64,000 nucleotides of DNA from JBEDUK01 sp963781595 (GTDB lineage Bacteria > Actinomycetota > UBA4738). The stretch covers positions 2,046,001 through 2,110,000 of the forward strand of contig CAWAGG010000006.1 in NCBI GenBank assembly GCA_963781595.1. Direction: 5' to 3'. A model generated the notes under the pieces. That model worked only from the letters and a program-made list of their open reading frames with translations. It had not been told where the DNA came from and made no database searches. Position numbers and translations under genes: made by a program. Positions 34,261-42,243 of the stretch are shown in pieces (positions within the stretch are counted from its first letter, which is position 1; each line of letters starts with the position of its first letter).

Positions 34261-34887
34261 ATGAAGCTCTTCGGTGGACCGCGCTACCCGGAGGAGATCG
34301 CCCGCCGCGTGCCTCCAGGCAACCGGCTCGTGAAGGGGTGGCCGGTCCTGCACTACGGCCCGGTTCCGCGTTCGGACGGTTCCGACTGGGATCTGCGCCT
34401 CCATGGGCTCGTCGAGAACGACGTGACGCTCTCCTACGAGGAGCTGAAGGCGCTCGGGCCCGCCTCGGTCACCGCCGACATGCACTGCGTGACGGGGTGG
34501 ACGACCCTGGACAACGCCTGGGAGGGCGTGCCGTTCCGCGTCCTTGCCGAGCGGGCGAAGCCGACGTCCGAGGCGGCGTGGGTGACCGCGCACTGTGAGT
34601 ACGGCTACACGAGCGAGCTGTCGCTCCAGGCGATGATGGACGACGACGTGCTGGTCGCCTGGGGCCACGGCGGCGAACCGCTCGAGCCGCAGCACGGGTT
34701 CCCGCTCCGGCTCGTGGTCCCGAAGCGGTACGCGTGGAAGAGCGCGAAGTGGCTTCGCGCCCTCGAGCTCACCGCCCCGAACGACCGCGGGTTCTGGGAG
34801 GTCCGCGGCTACCACGTCCATGCGGACCCATGGCGCGAGGAGCGGTACTCGTACCAGGAGTCGACGGACTCCGAGCGCGAGCCGTAG
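34261..34887 (+). CDS. Sulfite oxidase-like molybdopterin oxidoreductase
   Basis: The 208-residue protein is a short, cytoplasmic member of the sulfite-oxidase/YedY fold, with no twin-arginine signal. MHCVTGWTTLDNAWEGVPF contains the cysteine that coordinates molybdenum. PLEPQHGFPLRLVVPKRYAWKSAKWL forms the rest of the cofactor pocket. The substrate is unknown, and no heme partner or quinone-linked membrane subunit is adjacent. GAAGGGAG upstream is the ribosome binding site. Confidence 0.87.
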   Translation: MKLFGGPRYPEEIARRVPPGNRLVKGWPVLHYGPVPRSDGSDWDLRLHGLVENDVTLSYEELKALGPASVTADMHCVTGWTTLDNAWEGVPFRVLAERAKPTSEAAWVTAHCEYGYTSELSLQAMMDDDVLVAWGHGGEPLEPQHGFPLRLVVPKRYAWKSAKWLRALELTAPNDRGFWEVRGYHVHADPWREERYSYQESTDSEREP

Positions 34888-34900
34888 GCGGGCGCGGAGG

Positions 34901-36097
34901 TCAGCCCGGGCAGCGGTGCAGCGCGAGGTTCGCGCCGGCTCCGCTCGGCGGCAGCACGTTCCCCACGGCCCAGACCTCGGTCGTGTTCCCGTCGATCGCG
35001 GCGAGCGAGTCGTCGCCGGCGGCGTTCTTGCTCGCGGCGACGCTCCACTGGGAGCCATTCCAGTGCTCGACCAGCGTGCCGAGCGACGGTGTGTCGGTGA
35101 CGTAGGAGCCCGCCGCCCACAGGTCGCCCGACTTGATCACCGTGATGCCGGCGAGGTTGGCGATGTGCCGGGAGCCCGGGTTCGGGCTCGCCACGACCTT
35201 CCAGGCCGAACCGTTCCAACGCTCGACGAGCGTGGAGGTGTCGCGGAATCCCACCGCCCACACGGCGGTGGAGGACACTGCGGTCACGTCCGCGAGCACG
35301 GCCTCGTCGGCACCGAGGGCGGGCGTGGAGACGATCGACCATGCCTTCCCGTTCCAGTGCTCGACGAGCGGTTGCGGGAGGGCGGAGTCGTCCAGGAACG
35401 AGCCGACGGCCCACGCGTTCGTCGCCGACAGCGCGTGGACGGCCGCCAGTCCCCCGTTCGTCGGGGCGCCAGGTGGGGATGGGTTCGGGCTGGCAACGAT
35501 CTTCCACTTCGAACCGTTCCAGCGTTCGACCAAGGTGAGCTCGATGCCGTGCTTGTTCGTGTACGAGCCCACCGCCCACGCGTCATCGGACGCTCGGGCG
35601 TCCACCCCGCCGAACTGACCGTTCTTCGCCTTCCGGGCGTTGGGGCCCTTCACGACCGACCATCCCGAGCCGGTCCAGTGTTCGATCAGCGTCTGCAGGC
35701 GATCCTTCTTCCCGGTGAAGGAGCCGACGGCCCAGACGTCGTTCGTGGCCACGCCGTCGACGCTGGCCAGGATCCCGTTCTCCGGCGAACCGGCGCCGGG
35801 GCTCGGGATCTCGGTCCATACGCCCCCCGCGGCGTGGAGGGTCTGGGGTTGCGGGGGGTCGGTGCCGTCGACCGCGAATCCGACCGCCCACACGTCGTCA
35901 GTCCCCAGGGATACCACGTCCTGGAGCTGGTTCGTCTCCGAGCCCGGGTCGGGCGTCGCAACCACCGTGAAGGTCGTACCGCAGGCGGCCGTGGCCGCGG
36001 CCTCCGCTGGCGGGGCGATGCTGCCCGCCGCGATGGACGCGGCGGCGAACACCAGGAGGAGCCGTCCGTGGCCGGAGCGGTGGAGGGCTCCGAACAC
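34901..36097 (-). CDS. Secreted seven-bladed WAVG-repeat beta-propeller protein
   Basis: This 398-residue protein has a signal peptide (GRLLLVFAAASIAAG then AEAAATA) and a repeated module. Each repeat has a D-WAVG strand (seven copies, variants DVWAVG, NAWAVG, DLWAAG) and a TLVEHWNGSxW strand (about five copies). Seven such pairs suggest a seven-bladed beta-propeller outside the membrane. GTG 36097 is chosen because it lies one base after the stop of the DUF4234 gene (TGACGTG) and gives a well-formed signal peptide; the longer upstream reading is Arg-rich out-of-frame sequence. The role is probably binding or cell-surface contact; no catalytic residues are evident. Confidence 0.83.
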   Translation of the reverse strand: MFGALHRSGHGRLLLVFAAASIAAGSIAPPAEAAATAACGTTFTVVATPDPGSETNQLQDVVSLGTDDVWAVGFAVDGTDPPQPQTLHAAGGVWTEIPSPGAGSPENGILASVDGVATNDVWAVGSFTGKKDRLQTLIEHWTGSGWSVVKGPNARKAKNGQFGGVDARASDDAWAVGSYTNKHGIELTLVERWNGSKWKIVASPNPSPPGAPTNGGLAAVHALSATNAWAVGSFLDDSALPQPLVEHWNGKAWSIVSTPALGADEAVLADVTAVSSTAVWAVGFRDTSTLVERWNGSAWKVVASPNPGSRHIANLAGITVIKSGDLWAAGSYVTDTPSLGTLVEHWNGSQWSVAASKNAAGDDSLAAIDGNTTEVWAVGNVLPPSGAGANLALHRCPG

Positions 36098-36098
36098 G

Positions 36099-36722
36099 TC
36101 AGCCCGCCGGTGGCGGAGGCGCCGCCGAGGGTGGCGTCTGTTCGGCCGGGAGAGGTGCCGGCGTAGGTGCAGGTTCAGCCGGTGCATGTGCAGGCGGTGC
36201 AGGTGCCGACGGCGGAGGCGACGGGGTGGGTGCTGGACCGGTCGCCGGTGCCGACGCGTCGGCCGGAGCCTCGGGCGGGAGGCTCGGTGACGGCGGCGAT
36301 GTCAACGCAGGCGTCGGCGGCGCGCTCGGCCGGGCGCCGGCGGCCAACGCCGAGTCCCAGACGGCGTTGAGGTGGCCCTGGTAGTAGACCTCGAACAGGC
36401 TCCACAGGAACAGGAGCAGCAGCCCGAGCGCCGGTTCGACCTGCCGCTGGATCCCCGCCCGCGCTTCCATCCGGTCGATCCGCTCGCCGGTGCGGTAGAC
36501 CGAGATGAACGGCGGCACGATGATGAGGGACCCGGGGAAGAGCGCGAGCACGGCGATCCCTGGTCTGATCGTGTCGTCGCCGAGGTACCTGCGCACTTCG
36601 TCGTTGATCTTGTAGTACCAGACCAGCCCGTAGATGCCGAGCGTGACGATGCTCAGGAGCCACACCGCCAGCGGGCCGCGCTTCTTGTAGAGCTGTCCAT
36701 CGATCGTGAGCTCCTCGGCCAT
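36099..36722 (-). CDS. DUF4234 membrane protein with Pro/Ala-rich tail
   Basis: A 207-residue protein whose first ~130 residues match DUF4234: KKRGPLAVWLLSIVTLGIYG, VWYYKINDEVRRYL and then a second and third hydrophobic helix. The last ~80 residues are almost only Pro, Ala, Ser, Thr and Glu and may cross the wall or act as a linker. ATG 36722 follows AGGGGG. It is between pknB and the beta-propeller gene on the same strand; the DUF4234 stop and the propeller start are separated by one base. Function unknown. Confidence 0.8.
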   Translation of the reverse strand: MAEELTIDGQLYKKRGPLAVWLLSIVTLGIYGLVWYYKINDEVRRYLGDDTIRPGIAVLALFPGSLIIVPPFISVYRTGERIDRMEARAGIQRQVEPALGLLLLFLWSLFEVYYQGHLNAVWDSALAAGARPSAPPTPALTSPPSPSLPPEAPADASAPATGPAPTPSPPPSAPAPPAHAPAEPAPTPAPLPAEQTPPSAAPPPPAG

Positions 36723-36810
36723 CCGGGGGTTCCCCCTCGCCATCGCTGATGCGTGAACGGGCGCAGGCCCACCGTACCAGCGGGCCCGAGGACGGGGCAA
36801 GGTCGACCGG

Positions 36811-38694
36811 TCAACCGCCGATGTAGAGCGTGACCCGGTCGCCCTGGGCGACGGTGGTCCCGGGCACCGGCGTCTGGCCGGTCACCAGGTCGTTCGTGCT
36901 CCCCGGGAGCTGCACCGTCCGCACGTCGAGCCCCAGCGACGTGAGGTATGCGATCGCCTCGGCCTTCGTCTTACCGATCACGTTCGGCATCGCGAACGTC
37001 TTCGGCCCGAGCGAGACCACCATCGTGACGCCGTCGCCGCGGTGGACGACCTGCCCGGCCGCGGGGTCGGTGCCGATCACGTCACCCTTCGGGACGGTCG
37101 TCGAGTAGCCGTGCGCTTCCTTGGGGACCAGGCCGAGGTCGCGGAGCGCGGACTCGACCGTCGCCGCGGGCTGGCCGGCGAAGTCCTGCAACACGATCGG
37201 CCGAGGCCCCTGGCTGACGAAGATCGTGACCGTCGAGCCCTCCTGGAGCCGCGTCCCATCGGCCGGCGCCTGGTCGATGACCTCTCCGGCCGGGGCGGTC
37301 TCGCTGTAGCGCTTCTTCACGAGCGGGATCAGATGGGCGTCGCTCAGGATCCCGGCGGCCTGGTCGCGGGGCTTGCCGATCACGCGCGGGACGGCGACGA
37401 TCGCCGGTCCCGACGAGTAGATCAGCGTCACGGGATGGTCGCGCCGGACCTTGGCGCCCTCGGCGGGATCGGTCGCCAGCAGGAGGCCGGCCCCGACCGT
37501 GGGCGACGTTCGCTGGATGCCGTTCACCCAGCGAAGGCCGGCGGCCTCGAGCTTCGCCTGAACCTGCGTGGGCGGCAGGCCGAGGAGCCCCTTCGGGACG
37601 AACGCGTAGTGGGGGATCGCGTACGTCCACGTCGCCCACGCCCCGGCGGCAAGTGCCAACACGGTCAGCAGCACGACGAACGTCCGCACCAGGCGCTTGC
37701 GCCGGCGAGCCTTCCGCGAGTACGCCCTCGGGATCGTGACGGTCGGGGCGCGCGGGACCGGCTCGGGCTCGGTCGCCGGCACCTGCCGCGCGAGCTCCGC
37801 GACCCTCGGCGCCGGCTCGAAGGCGCCGGTGACGGCCGTGAGCTCCTGGCGCATCGATCGCGCAGAGGCGGGCCGGTCCTCGCGCTCCTTCTCGGTCGCG
37901 TGGAGCACCACCTCGTCCATCTCGGGCGGAACGGCCGCCTGGCGCGTCGACGGCGCGGGGACGCGTTCGGCCAGGTGCTTGTAGGCGATCGCCACGGAGG
38001 TCTCGCCGGAGAAGGGCGTGGCTCCGGTGAGGAGCTCGAACATCACGACGCCGGTCGCGTACAGGTCGGTGCGCGGGTCGGCCGGCTCGCCCTGGATCTG
38101 CTCGGGCGCGAGGTACTGGACCGTGCCCGTCACCGTGCCTTCGACCTGGCTCACGGTCGCGTCGGCGAAGGCCCGCGCGAGGCCGAAGTCGGCGACCTTC
38201 ACGAGCCCGTCGCCGGTGATCAGGATGTTCTCCGGCTTGATGTCGCGGTGCACGATGCCGTGCCCGTGCGCGTGGTCGAGCGCCGAGAGCACCTGTGCGG
38301 TGATGTCCGCGACCTGCGCGGGTTCGAGGTGCCCGTACCGCGACAGGAGCATCCGGAGGTTATGGCCGCGGACGAACTCCATGACCATGAAATAGGTGCT
38401 CTCGGTGATGCCCCAGTCGTAGACGCCGACGATATTCGGGTGGTTCAGGACCGCCGCCGCGCGCGCCTCGCGCCGGAACCGGTCGACGAAGCCACGGTCG
38501 CCGGCGAACTGCGGGTGCAGGACCTTGACCGCGACCTCGCGCCCCAGCACCGAGTCGTGAGCGCGGAAGACCTCGCCCATCCCTCCGGAGGCGACCCTGC
38601 CGACGATGCGGTAGCGGCCGGCGACGACGGTTTCGATGACTGCCACGGTGGTGTCGGACCTCGCGGCGGGCGCCGGCGGCGCCCTCGGGTCCAT
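36811..38694 (-). CDS. pknB: PknB-like serine/threonine protein kinase with PASTA repeats
   Basis: A 627-residue transmembrane kinase. The N-terminal domain has the glycine loop VASGGMGEVF, the ATP lysine in VAVKVLHP, the catalytic loop HRDIKPENI, DFGLARA and APEQ. A juxtamembrane segment leads to one helix (LVRTFVVLLTVLALAAG, about 335-355). Four PASTA repeats follow, as in PknB of mycobacteria, which senses muropeptides and controls cell-wall growth. ATG 38694 lies one base after the stop of the MFS gene (TAGGATG), suggesting reinitiation. GTG 38646, nearer to the kinase domain, is an alternative. Confidence 0.92.
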   Translation of the reverse strand: MDPRAPPAPAARSDTTVAVIETVVAGRYRIVGRVASGGMGEVFRAHDSVLGREVAVKVLHPQFAGDRGFVDRFRREARAAAVLNHPNIVGVYDWGITESTYFMVMEFVRGHNLRMLLSRYGHLEPAQVADITAQVLSALDHAHGHGIVHRDIKPENILITGDGLVKVADFGLARAFADATVSQVEGTVTGTVQYLAPEQIQGEPADPRTDLYATGVVMFELLTGATPFSGETSVAIAYKHLAERVPAPSTRQAAVPPEMDEVVLHATEKEREDRPASARSMRQELTAVTGAFEPAPRVAELARQVPATEPEPVPRAPTVTIPRAYSRKARRRKRLVRTFVVLLTVLALAAGAWATWTYAIPHYAFVPKGLLGLPPTQVQAKLEAAGLRWVNGIQRTSPTVGAGLLLATDPAEGAKVRRDHPVTLIYSSGPAIVAVPRVIGKPRDQAAGILSDAHLIPLVKKRYSETAPAGEVIDQAPADGTRLQEGSTVTIFVSQGPRPIVLQDFAGQPAATVESALRDLGLVPKEAHGYSTTVPKGDVIGTDPAAGQVVHRGDGVTMVVSLGPKTFAMPNVIGKTKAEAIAYLTSLGLDVRTVQLPGSTNDLVTGQTPVPGTTVAQGDRVTLYIGG

Positions 38695-38695
38695 C

Positions 38696-39919
38696 CTACC
38701 GGCGGGTCTGCGCGGGGTGGCCGAAGCTCGGCCGAAGGAGGGGCAGCAGCATGATCGCGGTCACGGCACATCCGGCCCCGGCCAGCGTGTACGCGGCCTT
38801 CGGCCCGAACGCTCCGACGAACGCGCCCGCGAACAGGAACGAGACCGCCAGGCCCAGGAGGAAGATCGCCTCGAGGCCGCCCATCACGCGGCTCCGGAGA
38901 GGGTCCGGGGACCGGCGCTGGAAGGTGAGTTCGACGGCGACGTCGACGACGCCGTCCGACGCCCCCGCGACGAACATCGCGGTCAGGACGAAGGCGAACG
39001 CCGGCGCCAGTGCGACGCTCGCGAATCCGACGCCCGTGACGACCGAGCCGACCACGAGGATCCTCGGTTCGGCCGAGGGGCTCATCCGTCGCGCGGCCAA
39101 GGCCCCGATCAGGGCGCCGACGCCGAACGCCGCCGCGAGCAGGCCGTAGCCGAACGACCCGGTTCCGAAGGCATCGGCCAACGGAAGCTCGGCGACGAGG
39201 ATGCTCCCGACGGACACGGCGAACGCGATGAAGGCGAACGCCATCGTCCGCAAGACCGGGTCGCGGAAGATGAAGGTGAACCCGGACCACATGCCCGCGC
39301 GGTCGCCGGTCGCTGTGGGGGTCTCATCCGAGGAGAATCGCCCGCGGACCGACGCGACGAGGGCCGCCGAGACCAGGTAGGAACCAGCGTTCGCGAGGAA
39401 CGCCGCCGTCGGGCCGATCGTCGCGGCGAGGAGGCCGCCGAGCGCCGGGCCGACGAGGTAGCCGACGTTGCTGCCGAACGCGATCGTGCCGTTGGCCCAC
39501 GCGAGGTCATGCTCCTCGACGAGGTTCGGTACCGCAGCGCTGGCCGCGGGGAAGAAGGGCGCCGCCGCCGCGGCGTCCAAGAACGCGAGCACGAGCAGGG
39601 CCCACGGCGACGTGGCGAAGGCGAACGCGACGAACGCGACCGCACCGGCCAGGTCCGAGTAGATCATCACGCGACGTCGGTCGAACCGGTCGCCGAGCGA
39701 GCCCGCGAAGGGGGTCACCAAGCCGGCCGTCCAGAACCCGACGAGCAGGACCGCGGATATCCAGCTCGCGTCGCCGGTTCGCGCATAGACGGCGACGACC
39801 AGCGCCGTGAAGGCGGCCTGGGAGCCGGTCAGCGAGATGAGCCGCGCGGCGGCGACGCGGCGCGCGGCGGCGCGTGAAGGGGCGGTCACGAGGGATGTCC
39901 CGGTTCGGCGGCGGCGCAT
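38696..39919 (-). CDS. MFS transporter
   Basis: The 407-residue protein has about twelve hydrophobic helices and the drug-antiporter-type signature GDRFDRRRVMIYSDLAG in loop 2-3. GSNVGYLVGPALGGLL fits motif C of antiporters, and the second half repeats the pattern with ARRMSP. The N-terminal ~25 residues are Arg/Ala-rich, and GTG at codon 11 could be a shorter start. The substrate cannot be told. It is followed directly by pknB. Confidence 0.87.
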   Translation of the reverse strand: MRRRRTGTSLVTAPSRAAARRVAAARLISLTGSQAAFTALVVAVYARTGDASWISAVLLVGFWTAGLVTPFAGSLGDRFDRRRVMIYSDLAGAVAFVAFAFATSPWALLVLAFLDAAAAAPFFPAASAAVPNLVEEHDLAWANGTIAFGSNVGYLVGPALGGLLAATIGPTAAFLANAGSYLVSAALVASVRGRFSSDETPTATGDRAGMWSGFTFIFRDPVLRTMAFAFIAFAVSVGSILVAELPLADAFGTGSFGYGLLAAAFGVGALIGALAARRMSPSAEPRILVVGSVVTGVGFASVALAPAFAFVLTAMFVAGASDGVVDVAVELTFQRRSPDPLRSRVMGGLEAIFLLGLAVSFLFAGAFVGAFGPKAAYTLAGAGCAVTAIMLLPLLRPSFGHPAQTRR

Positions 39920-40023
39920 GCGCCGGACGGCTCGGTGCGCCGCGACACGGATACGGAGGCGGAGGGCTCGCGATACCTACCGGAAGGGCAACATGACCGT
40001 CGGAGCATATCAGCGGGGGGCCG

Positions 40024-40029
40024 TAGGAT
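40024..40029 (+). promoter_or_regulatory. -10 element upstream of the TPP riboswitch
   Basis: TAGGAT places transcription at about 40036, just before the riboswitch P1 sequence. No strong -35 is visible. Confidence 0.4.
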
Positions 40030-40041
40030 AGGACGCGTTCG

Positions 40042-40147
40042 AACCGGGGAGCTCGGGGCGACCGGGCTGAGAGGCGAGCTCGCATCGGCGCAAGCCGCTC
40101 GCGACCCGTACAGCGACCTGATCCGGATAATGCCGGCGAAGGGAGAC
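40042..40147 (+). ncRNA. TPP (thiamine pyrophosphate) riboswitch
   Basis: The conserved parts of the THI element are present in order: GCTCGGGGCGACC with GGGCTGAGA (CTGAGA at 40067-40072), a variable stem-loop, GACCCGTACAGCGACCTGA, and then TCCGGATAATGCCGGCGAAG. The last part matches the CCUGAUCYGGAUAAUACCGGCG box almost exactly. The 3' end (GAAGGGAG) is also the ribosome binding site of thiG at 40151, so ligand binding would probably hide it and block translation. Confidence 0.9.
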
Positions 40148-40150
40148 GAC

Positions 40151-40996
40151 GTGACATCCGCGGCAGTACCGCGCACCGAGCCCCTCGATCCGCTCGTGAT
40201 CGCCGGGCGAACGTTCGGCTCCAGGCTGATCGTCGGGACGGGGAAGTTCGGCTCGCACGAGGTGATGCGCGAGGCGCTCGACGCGAGCGGGACCGAGATG
40301 GTGACCGTGGCGCTGCGGCGGATCGACCTGGACGCCACCGGCGGGCCCGACATCCTGGAGTTCATCGATGCCGACCGGTACCTGCTGCTGCCGAACACCT
40401 CGGGAGCGGCCGACGCCGCCGAGGCCGTCCGGCTGGCACGGCTGGCCCGGTCCGCGGGGATGCCGACGTGGGTGAAGCTCGAGGTGACTCCCGAGCCCCG
40501 GTACCTCCTGCCGGACCCGGTCGAGACGCTGCGGGCGGCCGAGGTGCTGGTCGCCGACGGATTCACGGTCCTGCCGTACATCAACGCCGACCCGATCCTC
40601 GCGAAGCGGTTGGAGGACGTCGGGTGCGCCGCCGTGATGCCGCTCGGGTCCTGGATCGGTTCGAACCGTGGCGTCCGGACGCGAGAGGCGATCCAGATCG
40701 TCGTCGAACAGGCGACGGTGCCGGTGATCGTCGACGCGGGCCTCGGGGCACCGTCCCACGCGGCCGAGGCGATGGAGATGGGGGTCGATGCGGTGCTGGT
40801 GAACACCGCGATCGCGGTGGCCGCCGACCCGGTCGGGATGGCGCGCGCGTTCGCGCTCGGGGTGGACGCCGGGCGCCGGGCGTACAGCGCGGGCCCGGAC
40901 GCCGCGCGCGTCGACGCCGAGGCCTCGAGCCCGCTCACCGGGTTCCTCGACCGGCTCCAGACCTCGCAGGCCGACCCGGCGGTGACGTCGCCGTGA
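40151..40996 (+). CDS. thiG: Thiazole synthase ThiG
   Basis: This 281-residue TIM-barrel protein joins 1-deoxy-D-xylulose-5-phosphate, dehydroglycine and ThiS-thiocarboxylate into the thiazole moiety. Key parts are RTFGSRLIVGTGKFGSHEVM, WVKLEVTPEPRYLLPDP with the Schiff-base Lys, VMPLGSWIGSNRGV, VIVDAGLGAPSHAAEAMEMG and NTAIAVAADPVGMA. GTG 40151 is preferred because GAAGGGAG in the riboswitch lies just upstream; an in-frame ATG at 40130 lies inside the riboswitch core. Overlaps thiH as GTGA. Confidence 0.94.
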   Translation: MTSAAVPRTEPLDPLVIAGRTFGSRLIVGTGKFGSHEVMREALDASGTEMVTVALRRIDLDATGGPDILEFIDADRYLLLPNTSGAADAAEAVRLARLARSAGMPTWVKLEVTPEPRYLLPDPVETLRAAEVLVADGFTVLPYINADPILAKRLEDVGCAAVMPLGSWIGSNRGVRTREAIQIVVEQATVPVIVDAGLGAPSHAAEAMEMGVDAVLVNTAIAVAADPVGMARAFALGVDAGRRAYSAGPDAARVDAEASSPLTGFLDRLQTSQADPAVTSP

Positions 40997-42234
40997 CCGC
41001 TGCGGCGCGACGCGCGGCCCTCGAGATGGTCGATCACCCTGCGGACCGGCACGGGCGGGGGTTCGACGCGCCCGAACCTCGGGTGACGTTCGCGGACGCG
41101 TTGGCCGAGCTGCCGCTCGATCGGCTGCTCGGGACCGCCCGATCCGCGACGCCGGCGAGGGTCGAGCGCGCGCTCGCGACGCAGCCGCTCCTTCGCACGC
41201 TCGACGACCTGGCGGCGCTCCTGTCACCGGCGGCGAGCGACCGGCTCGACGCGCTCGCGGAGGCGTCGCACCGGCTCACGGTCGCGCGGTTCGGCCGGAC
41301 GATCCGGCTGTTCGCCCCGCTCTACCTGTCGAACGAATGCCTCTCCGCGTGCGTGTACTGCGGCTTCGCGCGCGAGCTCCCGATCGCGCGCGCGACGCTG
41401 TCGCCCGACGAGACGCTGGCAGAGGCGCGCACGCTGCTCCGACAGGGCTTCCGATCGATCCTGCTGCTGACCGGCGAGCACGAACGGCTCACCGGCGTCG
41501 GGTTCCTCGAGGAACGGCTCGCGATGCTCGCGGAGGAGGTGCCCTCGCTCGCGGTCGAGGTGCAGGTCTGGAGCGAATCCGAGTACCGCCGGCTCGTCGG
41601 AGCCGGCTGCGAGGGCGTCGTCGTCTACCAGGAGACCTACCACCCCGGGACCTACGCGCGCGTGCATCTCGCGGGCCGCAAGCGGCACTTCGACTGGCGC
41701 CTGCTCGGTCCCGAGCGCGCGGCGCGCGCCGGGGCTCGTCGCGTGGGCATCGGGGCGCTGCTGGGACTGCACGACGAGTGGCGGTCCGAGGCGCTGGCGA
41801 TGGCCGCGCACGCCAGGTTCCTCACGCGCCGGTACTGGCGCACGCAGGTGACGCTCGGCGTGCCGCGGCTGCGGCCCTCGGCCGCCGGGTGGCAGCCGCC
41901 CGACCCGATCGGCGATCGCGACCTGGTCCAGCTGGTGTGCGCGCTTCGGCTCACGTTGCCGGATGCCGGGATCGTGCTGTCGACGCGCGAGCGCCCGGCC
42001 CTGCGCGACGGCTTGTTCCGACTGGGCGTCACGCACGCGAGCGCCGGGTCGCGGACCGAACCCGGCGGGTACACGCACCCGAACGAGGCCACGGAGCAGT
42101 TCGAGGTGGCGGACCTCCGTTCGTCGGCGGAGGTGGCGGCGGCGCTGACGACGATGGGCTACGAGCCCGTCTGGGCCGACTGGAGCACCGTCCAGCCGGC
42201 GACCGAGTCGATGCTGGCCGGGCCGTCCCGGTAG
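40993..42234 (+). CDS. thiH: 2-iminoacetate synthase ThiH (radical SAM)
   Basis: A 413-residue radical SAM enzyme that cleaves tyrosine to give dehydroglycine for ThiG. The cluster motif CLSACVYCGF (CxxxCxxC) is at about residues 116-125. ILLLTGEHERLTG, VYQETYHPGTYARVHLAG and GIGALLGLHDEW are characteristic of ThiH. GTG 40993 overlaps the thiG stop by 4 nt. Aerobic Actinobacteria usually have glycine oxidase ThiO instead, so ThiH suggests low-oxygen growth or use of tyrosine as precursor. Confidence 0.92.
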   Translation: MTAAARRAALEMVDHPADRHGRGFDAPEPRVTFADALAELPLDRLLGTARSATPARVERALATQPLLRTLDDLAALLSPAASDRLDALAEASHRLTVARFGRTIRLFAPLYLSNECLSACVYCGFARELPIARATLSPDETLAEARTLLRQGFRSILLLTGEHERLTGVGFLEERLAMLAEEVPSLAVEVQVWSESEYRRLVGAGCEGVVVYQETYHPGTYARVHLAGRKRHFDWRLLGPERAARAGARRVGIGALLGLHDEWRSEALAMAAHARFLTRRYWRTQVTLGVPRLRPSAAGWQPPDPIGDRDLVQLVCALRLTLPDAGIVLSTRERPALRDGLFRLGVTHASAGSRTEPGGYTHPNEATEQFEVADLRSSAEVAAALTTMGYEPVWADWSTVQPATESMLAGPSR

Positions 42235-42243
42235 GCGTGCGCG

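Noticed and set aside
38693..38698. TAGGAT as a -10 element for pknB
   Set aside because: It is formed by the MFS stop codon followed by the pknB start (TAG-G-ATG), so it overlaps the ATG and would leave that start outside the transcript; it is better read as stop-start coupling.
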